From contig CP102593.1 of NCBI GenBank assembly GCA_025666215.1, positions 5,097,001-5,161,000 of the forward strand: a stretch of DNA of 64,000 nucleotides, given 5' to 3'. The position numbers were made by a program, and so were the translations under genes. The stretch's first letter is position 1. The number at the start of each line of letters is the position of its first letter. This DNA is from Xanthomonas campestris pv. phormiicola (GTDB lineage: Bacteria > Pseudomonadota > Gammaproteobacteria > Xanthomonadales > Xanthomonadaceae). The notes below the pieces were generated by a model, which saw only the letters and a program-made list of their open reading frames with translations, was not told the DNA's origin and searched no databases. Shown piece after piece: positions 45,208 to 54,257 of the stretch.

Positions 45208-46371
45208 TCACGCCATCGATTCCTCATCGCGCGCAGACGCATGGTAAGCAGGCAAACGATGGTCGTCATTGGAGAGCAGGCGCAGAAAAGCAGGGTGCAG
45301 AAACAGTTTTTCCTTGCCCAGGCGCTGCTCCTGCAACACGCCAATCTCCACCAACTCCTTCAACTGACGCGCAGCGGTCTGCCGGGTCACGCCCACCACC
45401 TCCACGGCGTTTTGGATGCGGCAATAGGGCTGGTTGAAAATCACCTCCACGAGCTCCCGGCTATACGCCTTGGGCGCATGGCTGCGAATGTAATCGCGCG
45501 CTTGTGCCTCCAGCCCGCGGATCGCCTGGATCTTGGCCGTGGTCCAGGCAGCGGTCTCGGCCACGGCGCTGAGCATGTACTGGATCCACTCGGCCCAGCG
45601 GCCATGCCGGGTCACGTCCAGCAGCAGGCGGTAATAGTCGCTGCGGTGGCGGATGAGGTAGCGCGACAGATACAGCACCGGCAGGTCGAGCAGCCCCTGC
45701 TCGATGAGCATCAGCAGATTGAGCACGCGCCCGGTGCGGCCGTTGCCGTCGGTGAAAGGGTGGATGGCTTTGAACTGGTAGTGCGCGACCGCCATGCGGA
45801 TCAATGGATCGATGTCGGTGTGCTCGTGGATGAAGCGCTCCCAGTTGGCCAGCTTGTCGCGCAGCAATGTCTCCCCAACCGGCGGGGTATAGATGACCTG
45901 CTGGGTCTGATCGTTGGCCAGGGCCGTACCGGGAACGCGGCGGATCTGCATCTGCACCGCCTTGATGCGGCTGCAGACGACGACCGCGGTATCCGTGCAC
46001 AAGGGGCGCTGCTGCAAAGACTGGAAGCCTTCGTAGAGCGCGCTGCGGTAGCGCAACGCCTCCTTGGTGGCAGGCTTCTGCGCCTTGTCCTGATCTTCGG
46101 CGTAGCGGAACAGGTCGTCCGTCGTGGTGACGATGTTCTCGATCTCCGAACTGGCCTGAGCCTCGAGGATCGGAATCGTGTTGATCAACACCGTGGGATT
46201 TGGCAGCAGCGCCGTGGCCTGCTTCAACTCGGCCAACGCGGTTCTAGCCCCGATGCAGGCCTTGAGCAGGCTGCGGGTCTCGATATCTCCCGTTGGGGGC
46301 AGCAACGGGAGATCGTTGTACGGGAACTCGGCCTTGAACGTCGACACATCTTCCATGGCTGCGTCAATCAT
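45208..46371 (-). CDS. Class II Fic protein with C-terminal winged helix
   Basis: A 387-residue Fic-domain AMP-transferase. The active-site loop HPFTDGNGRTGR (204-215) is complete. An N-terminal inhibitory motif SSEIEN (74-79, fitting S/T-x-x-x-E-G/N) marks class II, which blocks its own activity. A C-terminal winged helix (about 325-375, VEVVGVTRQTAARQLKELVE) suggests DNA binding. The ATG at 46371 lies inside a 25-base inverted repeat; an ATG at 46356 is an alternative. It is on the ole strand between oleA and oleB, and its G+C appears somewhat lower than the neighbours'. The target is unknown. Confidence 0.9.
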   Translation of the reverse strand: MIDAAMEDVSTFKAEFPYNDLPLLPPTGDIETRSLLKACIGARTALAELKQATALLPNPTVLINTIPILEAQASSEIENIVTTTDDLFRYAEDQDKAQKPATKEALRYRSALYEGFQSLQQRPLCTDTAVVVCSRIKAVQMQIRRVPGTALANDQTQQVIYTPPVGETLLRDKLANWERFIHEHTDIDPLIRMAVAHYQFKAIHPFTDGNGRTGRVLNLLMLIEQGLLDLPVLYLSRYLIRHRSDYYRLLLDVTRHGRWAEWIQYMLSAVAETAAWTTAKIQAIRGLEAQARDYIRSHAPKAYSRELVEVIFNQPYCRIQNAVEVVGVTRQTAARQLKELVEIGVLQEQRLGKEKLFLHPAFLRLLSNDDHRLPAYHASARDEESMA

Positions 46372-46391
46372 GTTCGGAGAACGAACATGAT
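46367..46391. promoter_or_regulatory. 25-base inverted repeat at the Fic gene start
   Basis: Perfect 10-base arms ATCATGTTCG and CGAACATGAT (46367-46376 and 46382-46391) with spacer GAGAA, covering the ATG at 46371. It is well placed to be an operator for autoregulation by the Fic protein's own winged helix. Confidence 0.7.
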
Positions 46392-46458
46392 GCAATAACG
46401 TGTACTAAAAATCCATTTTTTTTAACACGTCTTATGCGTCCGCCAGGCCTCCGTCCCG

Positions 46459-47475
46459 CTACCAGACCACCTCGGCCATCGAGCAGTTCAGGCCCGAGCC
46501 GATGCCCATCAGCGCGATCCGGTCGCCCTTCTTCAGGCGCCCCAGTTCGCGCAGCTTGCTCAGCACGATCGGCACGCTGGCCGGGCCGATGTTGCCGTGC
46601 TCGCCGAAGATGGTCATCACCTTCTTCGGGTCGATGCCGAAGTTCTTGATGAAGGCCTGGGTGTGCGGCAGGCTGACCTGGTGGATCACGAACTGGTCCA
46701 GTTCGTCCACCGCCCAGCCCAGCGCCTGCCTGGCGGCGACGAAGGTCTTCTGCGCCAGCTTGAGGCCTTCGATCAGCAGCATGCGGGTATCGGTGACCAT
46801 GCGGTCCAGGTTGCCCCGGCACAGGGTGTTCCACTCGGTGGCCGAGCGGGTCACGCCGCCGCGGTAGCGCGGCGCGTCCGGGACCAGCTCGGCGCGCGCC
46901 ATCACCATCGCCGCGGCGCCGCAGCCCAGGGTCAGCGCGGCCAGCTCGTCGCGGAATTCCTGTGCGGTGACGTCCGGCGAGGTCATCCGCTCCAGGGTCT
47001 TCTCGTACACCAGGTTGGCGGTCTCGCCGTCCACCACCAGCGCATAGTCGATCTCGCCGCGCTCGATCATCCGCGCCGCGATGTCCATGCCGTTGATGAA
47101 GGCCAGGCAGGCATTGGCGACGTCGAAGGTCATGCATTCCTCGCCCACGCCCAGGTTGCCGGAGACGATGCTGGCGGTGGACGGTTCCAGGTAGTCGCGG
47201 CTGACCGAGGTATTGACCAGCAGCCCGACCTGGCCGGCGTCGATGCCGGCGTCGGTCATCGCCTTGCGCGCGGCCAGGGTGGCCGCGTCCGACGCCTGCA
47301 TGTCCGCGTCCCACATGCGCCGCGCGTGGATGCCGGCGATGTCGCCGAGCACGTCGGTGCGGATGCCGAGACGGTCGTAGGTCGGTTGCAGGCGTTCGTT
47401 GATCTGCTTGGAAGTCAGCGTGTGCGGCGCATCGATGTGCGCCAGTCCCGCGATGGAGACATTGTTGAAGAGCAT
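46459..47475 (-). CDS. oleA: OleA, thiolase-fold fatty acyl-CoA condensing enzyme
   Basis: A 338-residue thiolase/KAS III-like enzyme that joins two fatty acyl-CoAs head-to-head to start long-chain olefin synthesis. The nucleophile is Cys 123 in FDVANACLAFINGMD; the distinctive glutamate is Glu 97 in RDYLEPST; GEHGNIGPASVPIVLSKLRE carries the second conserved block. The match to the characterised X. campestris enzyme is close along its length (from memory). A DUF4156 gene is upstream on the same strand. Confidence 0.96.
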   Translation of the reverse strand: MLFNNVSIAGLAHIDAPHTLTSKQINERLQPTYDRLGIRTDVLGDIAGIHARRMWDADMQASDAATLAARKAMTDAGIDAGQVGLLVNTSVSRDYLEPSTASIVSGNLGVGEECMTFDVANACLAFINGMDIAARMIERGEIDYALVVDGETANLVYEKTLERMTSPDVTAQEFRDELAALTLGCGAAAMVMARAELVPDAPRYRGGVTRSATEWNTLCRGNLDRMVTDTRMLLIEGLKLAQKTFVAARQALGWAVDELDQFVIHQVSLPHTQAFIKNFGIDPKKVMTIFGEHGNIGPASVPIVLSKLRELGRLKKGDRIALMGIGSGLNCSMAEVVW

Positions 47476-47577
47476 CGAGATGTACGCCGGGATAAGGCGA
47501 AGGGGCGCCAATTCTAGCGGCTGCCCGGTTTTACCGCATCTTTAACAAATTGGAACGCAGCGTATGGCTTAACCCGT

Positions 47578-47895
47578 TCAGCGAGCGCCGCACTGATAGG
47601 CGGCATAGCGCTGGTCGCCGTCGGCCGGTTCGCCCATCGCCTGTACCGTGTTGGCGCCGATGCCCGGGGCCTCGTTGCGCGCCAGGGTCTCCAGCTCCTC
47701 GCGTACCCGCAGCGGGTTGCGCTGGTAGAAGCCCACATTGCTCTTCACCGACACCACCACTTCGCCACGCTTCTCGCAGCCGGCCGGGACCTGCCCTGGC
47801 GGCAGCACGCGCACGGTCTTGCCTTCCGGCGCCATCGGCACCCAGGTGCAGGCGGCGAGACTGGCGAGCAGGAGCAACACGATCGGGAGGCGCAT
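47578..47895 (-). CDS. DUF4156 lipoprotein
   Basis: A 105-residue protein with a lipoprotein signal (MRLPIVLLLLASLAACTW, lipid-anchored Cys 16). The conserved core GCEKRGEVVVSVKSN and the closing RYAAYQC match DUF4156 (YjeI-like). Function unknown. It lies 102 bases upstream of oleA on the same strand. Confidence 0.85.
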   Translation of the reverse strand: MRLPIVLLLLASLAACTWVPMAPEGKTVRVLPPGQVPAGCEKRGEVVVSVKSNVGFYQRNPLRVREELETLARNEAPGIGANTVQAMGEPADGDQRYAAYQCGAR

Positions 47896-48028
47896 GAAGA
47901 GGGACCGCAGGCTGAGAGAACCCGGATTGTGCCGCAGATCGCTGAATTGGCAATGACGCCGGGGCCGACCCGGACCGCGGACATGCCGGCCTCACACCCG
48001 TAGCCGCCGGTGCCCCGCCTCGCGGCGG

Positions 48029-49063
48029 CTATCCGCCTCGCCGGCGCAGCGTGCGGGCCTTGCCGGGAGTCACGCCGCTCCAGCGGTGATAGCTGCGGTT
48101 GAACGCCGCCTCCGAACTGTAGCCGGCCTTTTCGGCGATCTGCGCAAGGCTGAACGAGGTGTTAGCGAGCATGTCGCTGGCCTGCAGCATGCGCGCATGG
48201 ATCACGAAATGTCCCGGCGCCATTCCCGTGGAGGCGTGAAAGCGGGTGTTGAGCGCGGAACCGGACAGGCACGCCTCCTTGGCAAGCGACGGCAGGTCCC
48301 AGTGCCGGCCGGGGTCGTGCATGATGAGGCTCATGATGTGCGACACCACCGGATCGGCCAGCCCCTTGTACACCGGGTCGCCCGGATGCAGCGTGGCGGC
48401 ATCCTTCAACGCCACCGCCAGCAACGCTTCCGCCAGGCGGATATAGATCGGCTGCGCCAGGAAACCGCTTTCCCGCTGCGATTCGCACTCGCCGAACATG
48501 CTCTCCAGCAACGCCTTGCGCCTCGTGCCAAAGCCCTTCAGCAGAATCGGAGAAGGCAGGCTGCACAGCATCGAGCTGGGCACGTTGCGATCGACGAACA
48601 TCAGCAACATGCGCAGCGCGAAAAGCTCCCCGCCGCCGCCGTGCCACACCTGATGGCTCAGGAACTCCGATAACGAGGGCACGCCGTGCTCGTCCAGGAA
48701 GTACGGCTCGATCTGTGCGGAAAGCAGCTCCCGCAGATCGATCACCTCCGCGTCGAGCACATTGACCAGCGTGTGCCGGATATGCCGCGGAATGATGAAC
48801 GCATCCCCGGTTTCGAACAGCACCGGCTCGGCCACCCCCTGCAGGCGCACCAGGCAACTGCCCGCGGTCGCTTCATAGAAGACCAGGGTATCCGCTTCGT
48901 AGGCGACGTCGACGCCGAAGGGCGCCGTCAGATAAGTGTAGGCAGGAAACGCACCGGAAAGCCGGATCGAACGCAGCAGTTCGTCCAGCGCGTGCGGCGG
49001 GCGGTAGCTGGCGGGATTGGTCAATGCCGCCAGCGCCGAACCGCTGCTCGTGGATCTTCCCAT
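48029..49063 (-). CDS. AraC-family regulator, probable controller of the aromatic operon
   Basis: A 344-residue regulator. An N-terminal cupin-like sensing domain (about 20-200: YLTAPFGVDVAYEADTLVFY, DAFIIPRHIRHTLVNVLDAE) is followed by the AraC DNA-binding domain (about 245-340: LPSLAKEACLSGSALNTRF, LAQIAEKAGYSSEAAFNRSY, GVTPGKARTL). Three in-frame starts are possible (49186, 49114, 49063); 49063 is chosen because it gives a normal lead into the cupin domain. It is the last gene of the minus-strand aromatic region, separated by 149 bases from the outer-membrane protein gene. Confidence 0.82.
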   Translation of the reverse strand: MGRSTSSGSALAALTNPASYRPPHALDELLRSIRLSGAFPAYTYLTAPFGVDVAYEADTLVFYEATAGSCLVRLQGVAEPVLFETGDAFIIPRHIRHTLVNVLDAEVIDLRELLSAQIEPYFLDEHGVPSLSEFLSHQVWHGGGGELFALRMLLMFVDRNVPSSMLCSLPSPILLKGFGTRRKALLESMFGECESQRESGFLAQPIYIRLAEALLAVALKDAATLHPGDPVYKGLADPVVSHIMSLIMHDPGRHWDLPSLAKEACLSGSALNTRFHASTGMAPGHFVIHARMLQASDMLANTSFSLAQIAEKAGYSSEAAFNRSYHRWSGVTPGKARTLRRRGG

Positions 49064-49212
49064 CCGGTCCGCAGATTCCGTCACGCCAGCCCCCGGGTGT
49101 GGATACGGACCCATGCCCCCAAGCCGCGGCCCAAGTCCAGAAGTTCTCAAGGACGAGGAGTATAGAGAGACGCCGGCCATGTTCAATCCGCCCGATCAGG
49201 AGGCCATCGCGC

Positions 49213-50187
49213 TCAAAACGCCTTGCGCGACACGATGACGTACAAGCCGGTATTGTCGAAGGTGTTCTTCGTGTCGTAGCCGAAGGTCAGCTTGACTTTC
49301 ACGAAACTGCCGATGCTCGGGACGAACACGGCGACCATCGGCCCGACCGTGCCCTGGGAGAATTTCAGCGCGCCGCTGCGCTGTCCGTCGGCAAGCCGGT
49401 CGTTTTCGATCTGCTCGGCTTGCTGCCCGGTGAGTCCCACCTGCCAATTTCCGTAGCGCTGGGTCAGCGCCCAGTCCAGATCGACCACGGCGCCGGCATC
49501 GAAACCGGTCGCATCGTTACGCCGTGGCGAGGAGTAGAACAGGCGGCCGCTGATTTCCGTGCCGTCGCCGCCGAGGAAATTGGGGCCGGTCAGGTAGGTC
49601 GCGGCCACGTTGGGGGAGACGATGAAGATGTTGCCGCCGGTATTGGCGCTGCGCGCCTTGGAATAGGCGCCTGTCGGCGCGGTGACGCCCAGGCCGCCAC
49701 CGACCACCAGTCCGTACGGCAGATGCCCGCCACCGGCGCCAGGCGCCGTCGCGGCCGAGCCCAGAAACCGGCTCCAGAAGACCACATCCGTATAGAGATC
49801 GGTCGCCCCGCTGGTGCACGAGCGGGTGCCGAAGCGCAAGCAGCGCTGGCCAAAGCCGATTTGCGCCGAAGAGGCCAGCGAGCCTCCGAGGAAGGTGCCG
49901 GGATACACGTAGAGCGCACCGAGCACTGCGGCATTGGCCGCGAACGTGGTGTCGATCGGCAGCCGGTCGCGGTTGCGATCGTAGTAACGATCGGATTTTG
50001 CATCGGCGAAGACGCCGGCGAGATAGAGCCCGGGTTGGGGCGGCAGATAGGCGCCGCCGATGTCGGTCCCGCCGATCGGGCCGCCATAGATCGGCGTCTC
50101 ACTGGCATGGGCTGACGCTGCCACCAGCGCGCAGGCGCCGATGACCAGGAGTGTCCATCGCTGGATCCGGTTGAATGTGTCGCGCAT
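49213..50187 (-). CDS. Outer-membrane protein, phenol-degradation MetA-type
   Basis: A 324-residue exported protein with a signal peptide (about 1-29, LLVIGACALVAASAHASE) and alternating beta-strand segments ending in VSRKAF. GGTDIGGAYLPPQPGLYLAG near the N-terminus is the hallmark of the phenol meta-degradation outer-membrane family, thought to admit aromatic substrates. GGAGGGAGAAG precedes the ATG. It is next to the catabolic genes on the same strand and probably shares their regulation. Confidence 0.85.
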   Translation of the reverse strand: MRDTFNRIQRWTLLVIGACALVAASAHASETPIYGGPIGGTDIGGAYLPPQPGLYLAGVFADAKSDRYYDRNRDRLPIDTTFAANAAVLGALYVYPGTFLGGSLASSAQIGFGQRCLRFGTRSCTSGATDLYTDVVFWSRFLGSAATAPGAGGGHLPYGLVVGGGLGVTAPTGAYSKARSANTGGNIFIVSPNVAATYLTGPNFLGGDGTEISGRLFYSSPRRNDATGFDAGAVVDLDWALTQRYGNWQVGLTGQQAEQIENDRLADGQRSGALKFSQGTVGPMVAVFVPSIGSFVKVKLTFGYDTKNTFDNTGLYVIVSRKAF

Positions 50188-50296
50188 AACTTCTCCCTCC
50201 CGAAAGTCGTTCTAGCGTTGTTGTTGGACGCATCGGCGATGCGTTGCGGATTGGATCGCTTGCTGGCTGCTCCAAATCGAAGGGGGAGTCGCTGCG

Positions 50297-51325
50297 CTAG
50301 GGCGTGGCGCGGTGGCCCGGCGCGGCGCCGGACATGGAGCGCATGCGGGCGGCGGCGGCGGGAAACAGCGCCAGCGCATTGCGCCCGATCTGTGCGATCT
50401 GCTGCGCATCCAGGCCCTGGAACGCTAGCAGCGCCCGGATGTTGGCGATCGCCGTGGCATCGACCGTGCATGGCGCGCCGCAATCGGACCCGTACACCAG
50501 ATGCTCGCAGGACGTCATCGCGATACCGGCCGACAGGCTGGGCGCGTGGCCGGCCATCGCCGTGTCCAGATACAGCGCAGCGAGTTGACGGCGCATTTCG
50601 TCCTCGCTCAGCCGCTGCGGATTGGGCACCCATGGCTGCGTTCCGAGCAGGAGCAGGCGGCCGGACAAGGCGGGCAGCGCCCCGCCGCAGTGCGCCAGCA
50701 CGAAGCGGATGCCTGGGTAGCGCCGGAAGATGCCGGCATACAGCATGTCGGCGACGACGCTGGCGGTCTGGTAGGCGACGTCCATCAGCACGCCGGGACG
50801 GCCGAACTGCCCCGGCAGCGCATGGTCGGGATGGACGAACACCACCGCCGCGCGCCGGTCGAGCTCGCGCCACAGCGGCTCCAGCCGCGCATCGGACAGG
50901 AACACGCCGTTGTACCGGCAATACACGGCAAAGCCGTCGGCGGCGAGCCGCTCGGCGTGGGCGAGTTCGGCAAGCGCCGCGTCGGCCGCGTCGGTGGGCA
51001 GGCCGGCCAGCAACCCGAAGCGCGCCGGGTGGCGATCGCGCAGTTGCGCGCCATAGGCATTGGCGGCGTGCGCCGCCTCCGCGTCGTGCCCGACCATGCT
51101 CAGCATCTGCATGGCGATCCCGACCCGATCCATGTAGGCGAGGCGTTCGTCGAGCGTCCATTCCGGAGGTTGGCAACCGGTCCAGTTGTCCGCCTGCAGA
51201 TGCGCCCAGATGGCGTCGCGTTGCGCGGCGCTGCGCGGCGGCGCGAAATGCGCATGCACATCGATCCAGCCGTCGACCAGGCGCGGCACGTGCGCGCAGT
51301 GCGCGGCGGCGTTGCGCTCAGTCAT
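50297..51325 (-). CDS. Amidohydrolase (ACMSD-like decarboxylase/hydrolase)
   Basis: A 342-residue TIM-barrel amidohydrolase. Metal ligands are visible in WIDVHAHFAPP, VFVHPDHALPG, FVLAHCGGALPALSGRL and VYGSDCGAP. The layout is that of the ACMSD-like group, which decarboxylates aromatic or muconate-type acids. It overlaps the flavin hydroxylase gene by 8 bases, so the two are translationally coupled. It may decarboxylate the ring substrate or process the side-chain acid released by the C-C hydrolase; inference only. Confidence 0.85.
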   Translation of the reverse strand: MTERNAAAHCAHVPRLVDGWIDVHAHFAPPRSAAQRDAIWAHLQADNWTGCQPPEWTLDERLAYMDRVGIAMQMLSMVGHDAEAAHAANAYGAQLRDRHPARFGLLAGLPTDAADAALAELAHAERLAADGFAVYCRYNGVFLSDARLEPLWRELDRRAAVVFVHPDHALPGQFGRPGVLMDVAYQTASVVADMLYAGIFRRYPGIRFVLAHCGGALPALSGRLLLLGTQPWVPNPQRLSEDEMRRQLAALYLDTAMAGHAPSLSAGIAMTSCEHLVYGSDCGAPCTVDATAIANIRALLAFQGLDAQQIAQIGRNALALFPAAAARMRSMSGAAPGHRATP

Positions 51326-53165
51326 TGGCCGCCCGCCGGATCTGCGCCTGGCGGGCGCGCCCGCCGGCGACAACGGATGACGGCGCATGACCGAGCAGGC
51401 GCCCGACCACCTCCGCCAATGCGCCGGCCTGGGAGCAGGTTTGCGCGCGCCAGGCGACATGCCCGTCCGGACGCACCAGCACCGCGCCATCGCTGTCCAC
51501 GCCGCGCACGCGCGCCCAGTGGCCCAGCGGATCCCTGACCGTGCCGAAGCGGGTGCCGATCGGCACCACCGCGATGAGCAGGCCGCACTCGCGCGCAACC
51601 GCGCGCGCCGCATCGAACCACGGCGTGCCACCGCGCCCGGTCAAGAGCACGAAGCGGCCGCGCCCGACCAGGTCCAGCGACGATATCCTGCGCACCCCTT
51701 TCTCGAGCCAGACATGCGGAAGGCGCGCGCCCGGCCACGTCGTCTGCGCGAACTCCACATCCTCGTGCCCCGGGATCGCAGGTTCCGGCGTGCCGTCGTC
51801 GACCCGCGCGCCGGTCCGGTATCGGTAGCCCAACTCGATGCCCAGCGCATTGAAGGCCGGATCCAGTTCGGCGCTGCGGAAGCGTTCGAACGCGGCCCGG
51901 CGTTGCTCGCCTTCCGCCGTGTCCTCGCGCATGCGCTCCAGGGCCCGGGCGACGTCCTCGGGCGCCGAATGCTGGGTATAGCCGAGCACCTCGGGATACA
52001 GCCTGCCGAACATCGCGACCACGGAGGTCCAGGCGCGGTTGACGATCCTTTCGCCGATCGGCTGGCGCTCCTGCTCGTAACTGGCGAGCAGTCCCGGGCC
52101 GGCATCGCCTTCGAGCAGCAACTTGAGCTTCCACGCCAGGTTGTAGCCGTCGGCCACCGAGGTGTTCGAGCCGAGCCCGTTCATCGGCGGATGGCGGTGC
52201 ACCGCGTCGCCGGCGCACCAGACACGGCCTTCGCCATAGCGCAAGGCCCACATCCTGTTGAGTTTCCAGCGCGAGATGTTCTTGATCTCGATCGCGACGG
52301 AAGGGTCGCCGATGGCGCGGGCGATGCGCAGGCGCGCGGCCTCCGGGTCGATCGCTGCGGCCGCCGGTTGTCCGGCAGCAAGGTTCCATCCCACGACCCA
52401 TTCGTCCCAGGCCCTGACCATGGTGAAATGGGCGCCATCGATCAGATCCGTCGACCAGTACATCGCACCGGGACGATGCGCGCAGTAGCGGGCCAGGTCG
52501 GCCTTGATCCAGATGTAGATCACCTCGCCGATCTGCGTTTCGCCGCCCTCGCCCATCTGCCCTGCGAAAGGCAGGCCGAGTTGCTCGGCCACGCGGCTGC
52601 GGGCGCCGTCGGCGCCGATCAGATAATCGGCGCGCACGACGTAGCGCATGCCGCTTTGCACCTCGCGCACGGTCGCGCTCACGCCGTCGTCGTCCTGCAC
52701 GAACGCCTCCAGGGCATGGCCGTAGCGCAGCTCGGCGATGCCGATCGCGTCGATGGCATCGGCCATGATCGGCTCGACGATATGCTGGGGCACGTTGAGC
52801 ATGCTGCACGGGCTGGCCCGGCGATAGCGCTCGCGATGTTCCTCGCCAGCGCCCCATGCCTCCGAGCGCATCACCTCGGGGCCGGCCATGGTGGTGATCC
52901 AGGCGTTGCTCCACATCTGCTCGGCCGCCACCGCCTGGGCGGCGATCGCGTCCTCGATGCCCAGGTCGCGGAAGATCTCCATCGTCCGCTGGTTGGTGAT
53001 ATGCGCCCGCGGGGTATGCGCCGCGCCGGGAAACTGATCCAGCATGATGTGGGCAACGCCATAGCGGCTCAGCGCCAGCGACGCGGTCAGCCCCGCCGGC
53101 CCGGCACCCACGATCAGCACCGGCGTACGGATAGCGTAGCCGGCGATTGCGATGTTGTTCTGCAC
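51318..53165 (-). CDS. FAD-dependent aromatic hydroxylase (TfdB/MhpA-like)
   Basis: A 615-residue group A flavin monooxygenase. The ADP-binding VLIVGAGPAGLTASLALSRY (16-35), YLIGADGARSRV, and the FAD motif WCAGDAVHRHPPMNGLGSNT are intact, followed by a thioredoxin-like C-terminal domain. GLGSNTSVADGYNLAWKL resembles chlorophenol 6-monooxygenase (TfdB) more than MhpA. It likely hydroxylates a phenol to a catechol with NAD(P)H. The start is GTG 53165 after GGGAGGG. Its stop overlaps the amidohydrolase start. Confidence 0.9.
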   Translation of the reverse strand: MQNNIAIAGYAIRTPVLIVGAGPAGLTASLALSRYGVAHIMLDQFPGAAHTPRAHITNQRTMEIFRDLGIEDAIAAQAVAAEQMWSNAWITTMAGPEVMRSEAWGAGEEHRERYRRASPCSMLNVPQHIVEPIMADAIDAIGIAELRYGHALEAFVQDDDGVSATVREVQSGMRYVVRADYLIGADGARSRVAEQLGLPFAGQMGEGGETQIGEVIYIWIKADLARYCAHRPGAMYWSTDLIDGAHFTMVRAWDEWVVGWNLAAGQPAAAAIDPEAARLRIARAIGDPSVAIEIKNISRWKLNRMWALRYGEGRVWCAGDAVHRHPPMNGLGSNTSVADGYNLAWKLKLLLEGDAGPGLLASYEQERQPIGERIVNRAWTSVVAMFGRLYPEVLGYTQHSAPEDVARALERMREDTAEGEQRRAAFERFRSAELDPAFNALGIELGYRYRTGARVDDGTPEPAIPGHEDVEFAQTTWPGARLPHVWLEKGVRRISSLDLVGRGRFVLLTGRGGTPWFDAARAVARECGLLIAVVPIGTRFGTVRDPLGHWARVRGVDSDGAVLVRPDGHVAWRAQTCSQAGALAEVVGRLLGHAPSSVVAGGRARQAQIRRAAND

Positions 53166-53216
53166 GTTTTCCCTCCCGAGGAAACCGATTCAGTCAGACG
53201 TTTGGCGGTCTCGTGT

Positions 53217-54257
53217 TCAGCGGCTGGAATGCCGGGCTCCGCTCGCCAGGTCCAAGGCGACATCCACGATCATGTCCTCCTGTCCGCCGACCATGCGCCG
53301 GCGGCCCAGTTCGACCAGCAGGTCGCGCGTCTCCACGCCGTGCTCCAGGCTGGCTTTTTCCGCGTGGCGCAGGAAAGAGGAATAGACGCCGGCGTAGCCC
53401 AGGCTCAAGGTCTCGCGGTCGACCCGTACCGGCCGGTCCTGCAGCGGACGCACCAGATCCTCGGCGGCATCCATCAACGCATACAGGTCGCAACCATGGT
53501 TCCAGCCCTTGCGGTCGGCGGCGGCGATGAACACTTCCAGCGGCGCATTGCCGGCACCGGCGCCCATGCCCGCCAGGCTGGCATCGATGCGGATGGCGCC
53601 GCCCTGCACGCCGACGATCGAATTGGCCACGCCCAGCGACAGGTTGTGATGGGCATGGATGCCACGCTGGGTTTCCGGCTTGAGCACCCGATCGTAGGCA
53701 TCGAGCCTGGCGCGGTAGGCGTCCATGTCCATCGCCCCGCCGCTGTCGGTCACGTAGACGCAGTGGGCGCCATAGCTTTCCATCAGTTTCGCCTGCGCGG
53801 CGAGCGCGTCCGGCTCAAGCATGTGGCTCATCATCAGGAATCCGGACACGTCCATGCCCAGGTCGCGCGCCGCGCCGATGTGCTGGCGCGAGATATCGGC
53901 CTCGGTGCAATGCGTTGCGACCCGGACCGAGCGCACGCCGAGCGAATAGGCATGCTTCAGTTCCTCGATGGTGCCGATGCCGGGGATCAGCAGCGTGGTC
54001 AGCACGGCACGTTCGATCACGTCGGCGGCGGCCTCGATCCACTCCCAGTCGGTGTGGCGGCCGAAGCCGTAGTTGAACGAGGAGCCGTTCAGGCCATCGC
54101 CGTGGGCGACCTCGATCGCGTCCACGCCCGCGCGATCCAGCGTGCCGGCGATCTGCCGCACCTGGTCCAGATCGTAGCGATGGCGGATGGCATGCATGCC
54201 GTCGCGAAGCGTGACGTCCTGGATGTAGAGCTTGGTCTGCGCCGGATCGAAGGCCAT
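53217..54257 (-). CDS. mhpE: 4-hydroxy-2-oxovalerate aldolase
   Basis: A 346-residue HMGL-like TIM-barrel aldolase cleaving 4-hydroxy-2-oxovalerate to pyruvate and acetaldehyde. [50 protein letters not shown] and [15 protein letters not shown] hold the metal and catalytic residues. The ATG shares a base with the acetaldehyde dehydrogenase stop (TGATG), which fits the known channelling complex of the two enzymes. Confidence 0.95.
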   Translation of the reverse strand: MAFDPAQTKLYIQDVTLRDGMHAIRHRYDLDQVRQIAGTLDRAGVDAIEVAHGDGLNGSSFNYGFGRHTDWEWIEAAADVIERAVLTTLLIPGIGTIEELKHAYSLGVRSVRVATHCTEADISRQHIGAARDLGMDVSGFLMMSHMLEPDALAAQAKLMESYGAHCVYVTDSGGAMDMDAYRARLDAYDRVLKPETQRGIHAHHNLSLGVANSIVGVQGGAIRIDASLAGMGAGAGNAPLEVFIAAADRKGWNHGCDLYALMDAAEDLVRPLQDRPVRVDRETLSLGYAGVYSSFLRHAEKASLEHGVETRDLLVELGRRRMVGGQEDMIVDVALDLASGARHSSR

